64,000 bases of DNA from Flavobacteriales bacterium (GTDB lineage Bacteria > Bacteroidota > Bacteroidia > Flavobacteriales_F > PHOS-HE28). The notes under the pieces were generated by a model, which saw nothing but the letters and a program-made list of their open reading frames with translations, did not search any database and was not told the origin of the DNA. The DNA lies in the NCBI GenBank assembly GCA_016715895.1, contig JADJXH010000003.1, positions 1,474,501-1,538,500 of the forward strand, in the 5' to 3' direction. Positions 1 through 7,215 of this stretch are shown here, in pieces (positions within the stretch are counted from its first letter, which is position 1; every line of letters starts with the position of its first letter). Both the position numbers and the translations under genes were made by a program.

Positions 1-227
1 GGGAGATGAACGAGCACCTGCGTACCGTGGTGGTGGTGCCGGTGACCAGTGCGAGCAAGGGCTACCCCACACGCGTGCCGATCGCTCATCCTAAGGTGAC
101 GGGATCCATGGCGATCGATCAGATCCGAACGATCGACACCCGGCGGATCATCCGCGTGCTCGGCAAGCTCGCACCACGGGAGATCACCCGGTGCAAAGCC
201 GTGCTGCGGGAGGCGTTCGTTGACTGA
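1..227 (+). CDS. MazF/PemK-family toxin, C-terminal part (5' end outside window)
   Basis: The reading frame is open from the window edge (codons from base 3) and ends at 227. The visible residues match the C-terminal half of type II toxins of the PemK/MazF family: a beta-strand with LRTVVVVPVTS, then the conserved stretch around GSMAIDQIRTIDTRR, then a helix ending LREAFVD. Members of this family are usually sequence-specific endoribonucleases that cleave mRNA and are held inactive by a small antitoxin encoded just upstream, which would lie outside this window. The ATG at base 6 is internal to the domain and is not the real start. The family call rests on motif recognition only. Activity cannot be judged because the N-terminal catalytic residues are not visible. 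Confidence 0.75.
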   Translation, partial: EMNEHLRTVVVVPVTSASKGYPTRVPIAHPKVTGSMAIDQIRTIDTRRIIRVLGKLAPREITRCKAVLREAFVD

Positions 228-231
228 ACCC

Positions 232-798
232 TCACCGCACCCGGGCCCTCAATCGGCTGAAGGTCTCGGGGGTCATGCGCAGGTAGCTGGCAATGTCCTT
301 CTGGGCCACCAACTGCAGCAGGTGCGGACTGCGGGCGATGAGCTTGCGGTAGCGCGCCTCGGCATCGAGGGTGAGCTGTTCGATCTCGCGCGTGGCGCGC
401 CCGATGAGCAGCTCCTCGAGGATGAGCCGTCCCCAGCGGTCCATGGCGGGCACGGTGTCGTAGAGGGCGTAGAGGGCCTCGCGCCGGATGGACCACAGGC
501 GGCTGTCGGTGACGGCCTGCACCGCGAACCGGCTCGGCGTGCGGGTGACGAAGGAGTCGTACACGCCGCTCCAACTGCCGTCGTAGGCGAAGCCCACGCA
601 CACCTCCGCGCCGTCATGCTCGATGAACAAGCGCTGGACACCCTTCTCCACGATGCTGAACCAGGGCTCCACGTCGCCGGTGCGGGTGATGAAGGCGCCC
701 TTGGGGAAGTCGCGCGGCTGCCAATGCGGCTCCACCAGCGCCCATTCGGCATCGGTGAGCTTGACGTACCGCTCGATGGTGCGGCGCACAAGGGACAT
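232..798 (-). CDS. Crp/Fnr-family transcriptional regulator (188 aa)
   Basis: Cytoplasmic one-component regulator. The protein has an N-terminal cyclic-nucleotide-binding-like beta-roll (about residues 10-120, with the PKGAFITRTGD and FSIVEKGVQRLF segments), a long dimerisation helix, and a C-terminal helix-turn-helix with the recognition pattern VAQKDIASYLRMTPETFSRLRARVR. Length is typical of the short Bacteroidota Crp-like regulators, whose ligand is often unknown. ATG at 798 is chosen because an upstream extension runs into repeats and because a -7-like box lies 4 nt before it, which suggests a leaderless transcript. It converges on the MazF/PemK gene with 4 bp between the stops. Target genes are not evident. 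Confidence 0.88.
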   Translation of the reverse strand: MSLVRRTIERYVKLTDAEWALVEPHWQPRDFPKGAFITRTGDVEPWFSIVEKGVQRLFIEHDGAEVCVGFAYDGSWSGVYDSFVTRTPSRFAVQAVTDSRLWSIRREALYALYDTVPAMDRWGRLILEELLIGRATREIEQLTLDAEARYRKLIARSPHLLQLVAQKDIASYLRMTPETFSRLRARVR

Positions 799-802
799 GG
801 GG

Positions 803-810
803 CAAAGATG
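803..810 (-). promoter_or_regulatory. -7 element of the Crp/Fnr gene
   Basis: On the minus strand the bases read CATCTTTG, one mismatch from the Bacteroidota -7 consensus TAnnTTTG. Only 4 nt separate the box from the start codon, so transcription would begin at or next to the ATG. Confidence 0.5.
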
Positions 811-976
811 CGGGTGTGAGGCCGTCGGATGTGGAGAGGTGCGAGGGTGCGAAAGGCCGAGGCTAGGGGTCGCGTTGGAGAAGGAACAAGGATCAAGGAC
901 GAAGTGACAAGAAGAAAGAAAGAAAGAGGTCAACGACCGGAGGCTGGAGGCTCGTGGTGCAAGGGTGCGACCGAAG

Positions 977-1066
977 TTCACGAAGAGGGGCAACGGGAGT
1001 CGGGAGTTCGAGTGCGTCCACTGAGTCAGGGGTCTGAGGGGACCTGACGGCAGCAGAGGACTTGAC
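977..1066 (-). repeat. Single copy of the 90-bp dispersed repeat
   Basis: Read on the minus strand this matches the 90-bp unit that occurs five times in tandem at 22661-23110 (same order of CTCTGCTGCCG, CCCCTCAGAC and CTGACTCAGT words). It lies in the 440-bp gene-free interval between the Crp/Fnr gene and the next gene. The rest of that interval holds the 7-bp array at 1101-1205 and an AG-rich low-complexity stretch around 840-960. No credible gene was seen there. Confidence 0.85.
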
Positions 1067-1100
1067 CTCACGCAGAGGGGCAGAGGGCGCAGAGGTCGCG

Positions 1101-1205
1101 GAAGCTGGTGGCTGGGGACTTGAGGCCGGAAGCTTGAGGCTTGAAGCTTGAGGCTTGAGGCTTGAAGCTTGAGGCTTGAAGCCTGAGGCTTGAGGCTGGT
1201 GGCCG
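1101..1205 (+). repeat. 7-bp phased degenerate tandem repeat, 15 words
   Basis: The stretch parses without indels into 15 consecutive heptamers. Most are GAAGCTT or GAGGCTT, and the outer copies have decayed (GAAGCTG, GTGGCTG, GAGGCCG, GTGGCCG). Substitutions occur but the 7-bp phase is kept throughout. It lies just upstream of the promoter at 1241. Confidence 0.9.
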
Positions 1206-1240
1206 TTGGTGCACGGGTGGAAGCATGTGGCCTGTCGCGA

Positions 1241-1248
1241 TAAACTTG
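1241..1248 (+). promoter_or_regulatory. Possible -7 element of the AspA/AstE-like gene
   Basis: TAAACTTG differs at one position from TAnnTTTG. It ends exactly 4 nt before the ATG at 1253. Confidence 0.4.
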
Positions 1249-1252
1249 TGCG

Positions 1253-2236
1253 ATGGGACAACGGGGCAAGGCGACGCCGGAGACCTGCACGCTGGTGCGG
1301 ATCCTGGGCGAATCGGTGCGGCCGGGTGAGCGGCGCACGCTCGACCTGCAGGTGGCGCGCCTGGTGACGCGCACGCCGGTGGAGATCCCCGTGGTGGTGC
1401 AGCGCGGTCCGCAGGAGGGGCCGGTGCTGCTGCTGCTGGCGGGTGTGCACGGCGACGAGATCAACGGCATCGAGACGGTGCGGCTGGTGATGGACGAGCT
1501 GAAGGTGCGTCCGCTGGAGCGCGGCACCTTGATCGCGATCCCCATCCTGAACGTGTTCGGCTTCCTGGCCATGAAGCGGGAACTGCCGGACGGGCGCGAC
1601 CTGAACCGCTTCTTCCCCGGCTCGGCGAACGGGTCGCTGGCCAGCCGGCTGGCGCATGCGTTGGTCACCGAGGTGCTGCCGGCGGTGGACGTCACCATCG
1701 ACCTGCACAGCGGGGCGGACCAGCGCCACAACCATCCGCACCTGCGCTACACCGACGGCGATGAGCGGTCGCTGGCGCTGGCGCACGCGTTCGATCCGCC
1801 GCTGCTGCTGAAGGCGGCCATCCGCCCCAAGAGCATCCGCGAGCACCTCGTGAAGCAGCGTAAGGCCTACGTGCTCTTCGAGGGCGGCAAGGCGCGCAGC
1901 CTGGACGAGGACGCCGTGCGCGTAGCGCTGCGCGGCATCACGCGCGTGATGGAGCACCTCGGCCTGTGGTCAGGTCCCAGCGATCGGGCACGCGGTCCCG
2001 TGCACCTCTCACAGAGCAGGTGGGTACGCGCCCCGATGGCGGGCATCTTCCACGCCACGGCGGAGAACGGATCGCACGTGGCGCGGGGCATGGTGCTGGG
2101 CTTCATCACCGACCCCTACGGCGAGCAGGTGCGGCATGTGAAGAGCCCGATCGAGGGCTATATCCTGTGCGTGAACACGAGCCCCGTGGTGAACCATGGG
2201 GATGCGCTGATGCACATCGCCTACGACGCGCCCTGA
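1253..2236 (+). CDS. Succinylglutamate desuccinylase/aspartoacylase-family zinc hydrolase (327 aa)
   Basis: M14-type zinc amidohydrolase of the AstE/AspA family. The zinc-site signature GVHGDEINGIE places His66 and Glu69, and the second His is His152 in TIDLHSG. RDLNR (about 114-119) is the usual substrate-carboxylate region. A C-terminal beta-rich segment (about residues 245-325, APMAGIFHA and VKSPIEGYIL) resembles the biotinyl-like end domain of the AspA/AstE-like group. The family deacylates N-acylated amino acids. No neighbouring arginine-catabolism gene is present, so the substrate is open and no symbol is given. It has its own promoter-like box and converges with the subtilisin gene, 6 bp separating the two stops. 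Confidence 0.88.
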   Translation: MGQRGKATPETCTLVRILGESVRPGERRTLDLQVARLVTRTPVEIPVVVQRGPQEGPVLLLLAGVHGDEINGIETVRLVMDELKVRPLERGTLIAIPILNVFGFLAMKRELPDGRDLNRFFPGSANGSLASRLAHALVTEVLPAVDVTIDLHSGADQRHNHPHLRYTDGDERSLALAHAFDPPLLLKAAIRPKSIREHLVKQRKAYVLFEGGKARSLDEDAVRVALRGITRVMEHLGLWSGPSDRARGPVHLSQSRWVRAPMAGIFHATAENGSHVARGMVLGFITDPYGEQVRHVKSPIEGYILCVNTSPVVNHGDALMHIAYDAP

Positions 2237-2242
2237 CAGCGC

Positions 2243-4825
2243 CTACCGCACACTGAAGCGCAACACCTGGGTGCTGCCGCCGGATCCGATCCGCACGGCG
2301 TAGAGGCCGGCTGACCAGCCCCGGACATCGAAGCGGACCGCCTGGTCCATGGTGCGCACGCCAGTGATGTGTCGGCCCGAAGCGTCGATCACCTCCACGT
2401 CCAGCGGAACGGTCGAGAACGGCAGCGTCACCCACAGCTCATCGCTGGCCGGCACCGGGCGCAGGCTGGCGGTGGCGGGCGCATCCGTGGAGCCGATGGC
2501 CGTCCAGAGGACGAAGAGGGGGGCGCTCGTGGCCGTGCAGCCTTCGGCGTCCGTGGTGCTCACGGCGTAGTTGCCAGTGACGGTGACATCGTAGGTCTGT
2601 TGGTCGGCCCCCGGGATCGGCTGACCGTCGAGCCACCACTGGTAGGCGGCCGCCGGGGAGCTCTCCAGCGTATTGCCCAGCTGGGAGATGGTGGGCGTGG
2701 CCACGGGGGGCAGCACGGAGAACACGAGCGGAGCGGAGGTGCCGAAGCATCCGGCGCTGTTGACGCCCTCCACGGTGTAGCTGCCGGCGGTGCTCTGGAA
2801 GAAGGGGGCGTTCTGCAGGCCGCTGCTCCAGGTGTAGTCCACCAGGTCGGCCGGAGCGTTCACCAGCACGCTGTCGCCGGCGCAGATGGTGGTGTCCACC
2901 GCGAAGGTCATGTCCGGGCCGGCGGCGAGCAGGGCGGCGAAAGCATCGAGCTTGCCATGGCCGTAGAGCGTGTTGGGCGTGGTGCCGGTGAAGCCGTCCG
3001 CACGGGCGGACGTGATGAGCGCCTCCTTCACATCGGCCCAGGTGGCGGTGGGGCAGCGATGGAAGAGCAGCGCCACCGTGCCGGTGACCACGGGTGAAGC
3101 GATGGAGGTGCCGCCCCCGCGGATGTGATAACCGCCCACATCGACCTTGAAGGGTTCGTTGGCGATGAGGAACTGCAACCAGGCCAGCGGGGCCGAGCTG
3201 AGCGTGATGTCACCGGTCGATGCGAGATCAGGCTTCAACCGGCCATCGCGCGTGGGGCCGTTGCTGCTGCTGGGGCTGATCTCGCCCTCGGTGCCCGGGA
3301 AGGTCTGGAAGGTGTTCGTGTAGTCCGTGTAGGCCAGCTCGTTCTGGTAGTTGGCCACGGTGATCACCTTGTCGCTGCAGGCCCAGGCGTCCACCGTGCG
3401 CATCTCCGCGTCGGGGTAGCGGTAGGTGGGATCGATCTGCCCGTTGATGGGCGTGAGGTCGAAGATGATCCGCGAGGTGCCCAGCTCATTGGCGCTCCAC
3501 ACATCGAAGCGGCCCTGCCCGGTGGTGCTGAAGCGCCAGCGGTATTCGGCGGAATCGGGTTCCAGCACCAGCACGTCCATGCGGTATTGCCCGCCGCGCA
3601 GCTCGGCGAAGTACTCCACGGTGCCCAGGCGATGGCCCAGGTCCGAGTACAGGGTATCGGCCACCACCTGACCGAGCATGTCCTGCACGCCATGCCAGGG
3701 GCCCTGGGCCCGGCGCAGGCTGTAGCCGGTGTTCCATTGATCGGCGCCGAGCGCGAAGCGCACATCACGGAGGTCCGCCGTATCGGCCCACAGCTCGAAG
3801 TAGGCGGCGGGCGCACTGAATCCGCTGGTGTAGTTGGTGAGGAAAAGGGTGTGCGCAGTGTCCGCCGTCACCGGGTAACCAAGGTGGTAGTTGGGCAGGG
3901 TGCGGCTGTTGCCGGCGGCGCAGACCATGGCCCGGCCGGGTGCGGCGTCGAGCAGGTCGTCCACGATCAGCGAAGCGGCGTCGAGGCCGTCATGGCTGCC
4001 GAAGTAGGTGCCCAGGCTGGCGTTGATCACAGCGGGCCGGCCGAGGGCGGCGGCGTGGTCGAAGATGTACCGGACGGCGTCGGCGACCGCGGCCCGCCAG
4101 TTGGGGCGGCTGAAATCGCTGCTGACGATGATGAGGTCCGCATCGGGGGCGACGCCCTTGTGACGGCCGTTGGCGCGCCCGTTGCCGGTAGCGGTACCGG
4201 CCACCGTGGTACCATGGCCATAGAAGAAGAACTGGTCCTCCGCCGGGCATTGCCCCGCGTTGATCGCCGCGCTGTCGTACGCCTGGCCGTAGCCGTACGG
4301 CTGTGGCGCCAGCGCGAGGGAGTCGTTCAGCGTCTGGTCCCAGTAGTGCAGCACCCGGGTGTGGCCCAGGCTGTCCAGGAAGTCGGGGTGCAGCAGGTCG
4401 AGGCCGCTGTCGATGATGCCGATGATGGAGCCTGCTCCGGTGTAGCCCTGCAGCAGCGGTGGCAGGCCGGCGTGCACCTCGTTCACCCGGTTCTTCACGC
4501 GCATGCTGTCGTTCAGGGTGTATCCGCGATCGAGGCTGAACTCGATGCCGTTCAGGGCTTCATGCCCGGCCAGCGCGCGCACGCGGTCCACCGGCACGGT
4601 GACGCTGAGCACCTCGCGGGTGCCGGCCTTCACACGGCCGCCCACTTCGAGCACGGCGACGGCAAGGGTCGCTGCATCACCGCGCAGCAGCAGGTCCACC
4701 TCGGCCCCGGGTCGATGGGGCTGCCGCAGGTGATGTTCCAGCTGAAGACCGAAGGGCTGTGGACGCTGGGCGGACGCCGGGGTGGCGAGGGCCGTGGCGA
4801 GGAGCAGGACGAACGGAACGCGCAT
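2243..4825 (-). CDS. Secreted S8 subtilisin-like serine protease with T9SS C-terminal domain (860 aa)
   Basis: An N-terminal signal peptide (about residues 1-20, LLLATALATPASA-Q) is followed by a propeptide-like region and an S8 catalytic domain. The catalytic triad is visible as Asp139 (IIDSGLD), His204 (GHGTTVAGT) and Ser574 (GGGTSIASP). A long insert of about 200 residues between His and Ser resembles the beta-rich inserts of large secreted subtilases. After the catalytic domain come an Ig-like segment (PTISQLGNTL... YQWWLDGQPI) and a C-terminal domain of about 75 residues with the features of a type A T9SS sorting signal (VIDASGR, GWSAGLYAVRI, final LRFSVR). The product should be exported to the cell surface or medium and digest proteins. 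ATG at 4825 is chosen because it begins the signal peptide and has a -7 box 6 nt upstream. Confidence 0.92.
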   Translation of the reverse strand: MRVPFVLLLATALATPASAQRPQPFGLQLEHHLRQPHRPGAEVDLLLRGDAATLAVAVLEVGGRVKAGTREVLSVTVPVDRVRALAGHEALNGIEFSLDRGYTLNDSMRVKNRVNEVHAGLPPLLQGYTGAGSIIGIIDSGLDLLHPDFLDSLGHTRVLHYWDQTLNDSLALAPQPYGYGQAYDSAAINAGQCPAEDQFFFYGHGTTVAGTATGNGRANGRHKGVAPDADLIIVSSDFSRPNWRAAVADAVRYIFDHAAALGRPAVINASLGTYFGSHDGLDAASLIVDDLLDAAPGRAMVCAAGNSRTLPNYHLGYPVTADTAHTLFLTNYTSGFSAPAAYFELWADTADLRDVRFALGADQWNTGYSLRRAQGPWHGVQDMLGQVVADTLYSDLGHRLGTVEYFAELRGGQYRMDVLVLEPDSAEYRWRFSTTGQGRFDVWSANELGTSRIIFDLTPINGQIDPTYRYPDAEMRTVDAWACSDKVITVANYQNELAYTDYTNTFQTFPGTEGEISPSSSNGPTRDGRLKPDLASTGDITLSSAPLAWLQFLIANEPFKVDVGGYHIRGGGTSIASPVVTGTVALLFHRCPTATWADVKEALITSARADGFTGTTPNTLYGHGKLDAFAALLAAGPDMTFAVDTTICAGDSVLVNAPADLVDYTWSSGLQNAPFFQSTAGSYTVEGVNSAGCFGTSAPLVFSVLPPVATPTISQLGNTLESSPAAAYQWWLDGQPIPGADQQTYDVTVTGNYAVSTTDAEGCTATSAPLFVLWTAIGSTDAPATASLRPVPASDELWVTLPFSTVPLDVEVIDASGRHITGVRTMDQAVRFDVRGWSAGLYAVRIGSGGSTQVLRFSVR

Positions 4826-4831
4826 GATGCG

Positions 4832-4839
4832 CAAAGCTA
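4832..4839 (-). promoter_or_regulatory. -7 element of the S8 protease gene
   Basis: The minus strand reads TAGCTTTG, a full match to TAnnTTTG, 6 nt before the ATG. It overlaps the 3' end of the HsdR-N-like gene by three bases. Confidence 0.6.
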
Positions 4840-5304
4840 CACCGGCCGCAGGGCCAGCATGGCCGCATGATCGGGCAACGCGGGCAGGAAACGAACAGCC
4901 CCTGTTGATCGGTCGATGTGGCAGGCGTAGTGGGTGCGGCCATTGGTGACCAGCAGCACGGGCACCTGGAAGACGCTGTTGTAGCGGGCGGCCTGGTCGA
5001 AGGTGGCCTGGCGGATGGGCACGGTCGGCGCCTTGCACTCCACCACGGCCAGCGGGGCGCCGTCCGGGGCGTGCACCACGATGTCGGCGCGCCGGGGCAT
5101 GCCGTTGAGCACCAGCCCGCGTTCCACGGTGATGAGGCCGGCGGGGCAGCCCAGGTCGTGGATGAGGTGGTTGAGGAAGTGCTGGCGCACCCATTCCTCG
5201 GGCGTGAGGGCCACCCACAGGCGGCGCACCGGGTCGAAGACCTGGGGACCCTGCGGGCCTTGTTTAGTTTTGACGCCGTGGTCCGGCAGATCGAGCCCGA
5301 TCAT
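4837..5304 (-). CDS. Stand-alone HsdR N-terminal-domain-like protein (155 aa)
   Basis: Matches the Bacteroidota family annotated as type I restriction enzyme HsdR N-terminal domain protein. The body is a PD-(D/E)xK nuclease-like fold: PRRADIVVHAPDG provides the Asp, and VVECKAPTV gives the E-x-K pair about 15 residues later. No helicase domains or HsdM/HsdS genes are nearby, so this is not a type I restriction system. The gene is commonly found next to DNA replication genes in this phylum, here close to holA. ATG at 5304 is preferred. A longer version would need a TTG start at 5322 lying within a possible -7 box (minus strand CACTTTTG, 5320-5327). It is divergent from amn with about 20 bp between the starts. 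Biological role is unknown. Confidence 0.8.
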   Translation of the reverse strand: MIGLDLPDHGVKTKQGPQGPQVFDPVRRLWVALTPEEWVRQHFLNHLIHDLGCPAGLITVERGLVLNGMPRRADIVVHAPDGAPLAVVECKAPTVPIRQATFDQAARYNSVFQVPVLLVTNGRTHYACHIDRSTGAVRFLPALPDHAAMLALRPV

Positions 5305-5324
5305 CTTCACCTGACCCGACAAAA

Positions 5325-6098
5325 GTGCGCACCAAGCAGGAGATCGTCGAGAACTGGCTGCCCCGCTACACCGGCGTGGAGCTGACGGAGTTCAGGCCGT
5401 ACGTGCTGCTCACCAACTTCAACAACTACCTGGACATCTTCTGCCGGCAGACGGGGGCCGAGCTGCGCGGGCAGGGCCGTCCCATGCAGGTGGCCGTGGC
5501 GGAGGACATGGTGATGATCAACTTCGGCATGGGCAGCCCCACGGCGGCCACGGTGATGGACCTGCTGACGGCGATCAGCCCCAAGGCGGTGCTGTTCCTG
5601 GGCAAGTGCGGGGGCCTGAAGCGCAAGAACGAACTGGGCGACCTGATCCTGCCGATCGCGGCGATCCGCGGGGAGGGCACCAGCAACGACTACATGCCGC
5701 CCGAGGTGCCGGCGCTGCCGAGCTTCATGATCCACCGCGCGGTGAGCGGCGTGATCCGCGACATGGACCTCGACTACTGGAGCGGCACGGTGTACACCAC
5801 CAACCGCAGGGTGTGGGAGCATGACGAGGCCTTCAAGGAGCGCCTGCGCGTGGACCGCTGCATGGCGATCGACATGGAGACGGCCACGGTCTTCATCACG
5901 GGCTTCGCGAACGGCATCCCCACCGGGGCGCTGCTGCTGGTGAGCGACCAGCCGATGGTGCCCGAAGGCGTGAAGACCAGCAGCAGCGATGCCAAGGTCA
6001 CCGCCGGCTTCGCCGAGACGCACGTGAAGGTGGGCGTGATGAGCCTGCGCGACATCATCAACGAGGGCCGATCGGTGAAACACCTGCGCTTCGAATGA
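5325..6098 (+). CDS. amn: AMP nucleosidase (257 aa)
   Basis: Hydrolyses AMP to adenine and ribose-5-phosphate, adjusting purine pools. The protein is the short Bacteroidota form, consisting only of the nucleoside-phosphorylase-like catalytic domain. The N-terminal Amn domain of the long enterobacterial enzyme is absent. Visible family segments are the GMGSPTAATVMDLL loop, LFLGKCGGLK, the purine-site stretch AIDMETATVF, and LLLVSDQP. Translation starts at GTG 5325, the first in-frame start after the divergent gene. The stop overlaps the holA start by 4 bp (ATGA), so the two are probably co-translated. Confidence 0.92.
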   Translation: MRTKQEIVENWLPRYTGVELTEFRPYVLLTNFNNYLDIFCRQTGAELRGQGRPMQVAVAEDMVMINFGMGSPTAATVMDLLTAISPKAVLFLGKCGGLKRKNELGDLILPIAAIRGEGTSNDYMPPEVPALPSFMIHRAVSGVIRDMDLDYWSGTVYTTNRRVWEHDEAFKERLRVDRCMAIDMETATVFITGFANGIPTGALLLVSDQPMVPEGVKTSSSDAKVTAGFAETHVKVGVMSLRDIINEGRSVKHLRFE

Positions 6099-7114
6099 GC
6101 GTGCTGGACGGCTTCAAGAAGGTGATGGCCGAGGTGCGCGCGGGCACCTTCCGCCCGGTGTACCTGCTGCACGGCGAGGAGCCCTTCTTCATCGACCGGG
6201 TGGCCGGGGAGATCGAACGCTCGGCCGTGGAGGAGCACGCCCGCGACTTCGACCTGTCCGTGCTCTACGCCCGCGACTGCGATGCGGACCAGGTGAAGGA
6301 CACCTGCCTGCGCTACCCCATGATGGGCGAACGCCAGCTGGTGGTGCTGCGCGAGGCGCAGGGCTGGCGCATCGACATGCTGGAGAAGCTGGAGCCCTAT
6401 GTGCTGAAGCCCACGCCCACCACCGTGCTGGTGATCTGCTACAAGAACAAGAAGGTGGACGGCCGCAAGAGCTTCGTGAAGAGCGTGGCCAAGCACGGCG
6501 TGGTGTTCACCAGCGACCGACTGAAGGACGAGCAGCTGCCCGATTGGGTGCAGCGCTACGTGACGCACCACAAACGCCGCATCGCGCCCCGCGAGGCCCA
6601 GCTGCTGGCCGACCACCTGGGCGCCGACCTGGGCAAGGTGACGATGGAGGTGGAGAAGCTGTGCCTGGTGACCGAGGAGGGCGGCAGCATCACGGCGGAC
6701 ATCGTGCAGCGCTACGTGGGCATCAGCAAGGACCACAACATCTTCGAGCTGCAGAAGGCCATCGGGGCCCGCGACCGGGTGAAAGCCCTGGCCATCGCGC
6801 GGTATTACGGGCAGGACACCAAGGGCCATCCGCTGCCGGTGACAGTGGCCAGCCTGCACGGCTACTTCACGAAGCTGGTGCTGATGCACACCCTGGGCGA
6901 GCGGCCGGCCAAGGAACTGGCCGAGTTGGCCAAGGTGCCGCCGTTCTTCCTGAACGAATACCGCGCCGCGGCCCGCAACTACAGCCTGGAGCACCTGGTG
7001 CGGGCCCAGCACCTGCTGCGCAGCTGCGACCTGGCGAGCAAGGGCCTTGGCGGTGGTGGCGCCGACGAGGGCGAGCTGCTCACCGAGCTGCTGGCCCGGG
7101 TGATCGACCGCTGA
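6095..7114 (+). CDS. holA: DNA polymerase III subunit delta (339 aa)
   Basis: Clamp-loader subunit that opens the beta sliding clamp. The N-terminal part shows PVYLLHGEEPFFIDRV, a typical start of the delta AAA+-like domain I, followed by the region around KNKKVDGRKSFVKSV. The middle has LADHLGADLGKVTMEVEKL, the helical signature of bacterial delta. The C-terminal collar-domain helices end LLTELLARVIDR. The length is normal for the family. It overlaps amn by 4 bp. The other clamp-loader gene of the window is dnaX at 46579. Confidence 0.93.
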   Translation: MSVLDGFKKVMAEVRAGTFRPVYLLHGEEPFFIDRVAGEIERSAVEEHARDFDLSVLYARDCDADQVKDTCLRYPMMGERQLVVLREAQGWRIDMLEKLEPYVLKPTPTTVLVICYKNKKVDGRKSFVKSVAKHGVVFTSDRLKDEQLPDWVQRYVTHHKRRIAPREAQLLADHLGADLGKVTMEVEKLCLVTEEGGSITADIVQRYVGISKDHNIFELQKAIGARDRVKALAIARYYGQDTKGHPLPVTVASLHGYFTKLVLMHTLGERPAKELAELAKVPPFFLNEYRAAARNYSLEHLVRAQHLLRSCDLASKGLGGGGADEGELLTELLARVIDR

Positions 7115-7180
7115 ACGAACCGTTCCTCAAGCCGGCGCCACCGTCCACCCCCGCCCCCATTGGCGACCCGGCGATCCCGT

Positions 7181-7188
7181 TACCTTCG
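7181..7188 (+). promoter_or_regulatory. -7 element of the TonB-dependent receptor gene
   Basis: TACCTTCG matches TAnnTTTG except at position 7. It lies 27 nt before the ATG at 7216 and implies a short 5' leader. Confidence 0.5.
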
Positions 7189-7215
7189 CCACCCTTCCCG
7201 CAAAGGGCATCGCGC

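Noticed and set aside
2369..4870. Long antisense open frames opposite the S8 protease, TonB receptor, acnA and S46 genes
   Set aside because: These are expected in G+C-rich coding DNA where antisense frames rarely meet stops. Their proteins are His/Val/Gly-rich shadows with no family match.
4837..5304. A type I restriction-modification system
   Set aside because: Only a domain resembling the HsdR N-terminus is present. There is no helicase region, HsdM or HsdS nearby.
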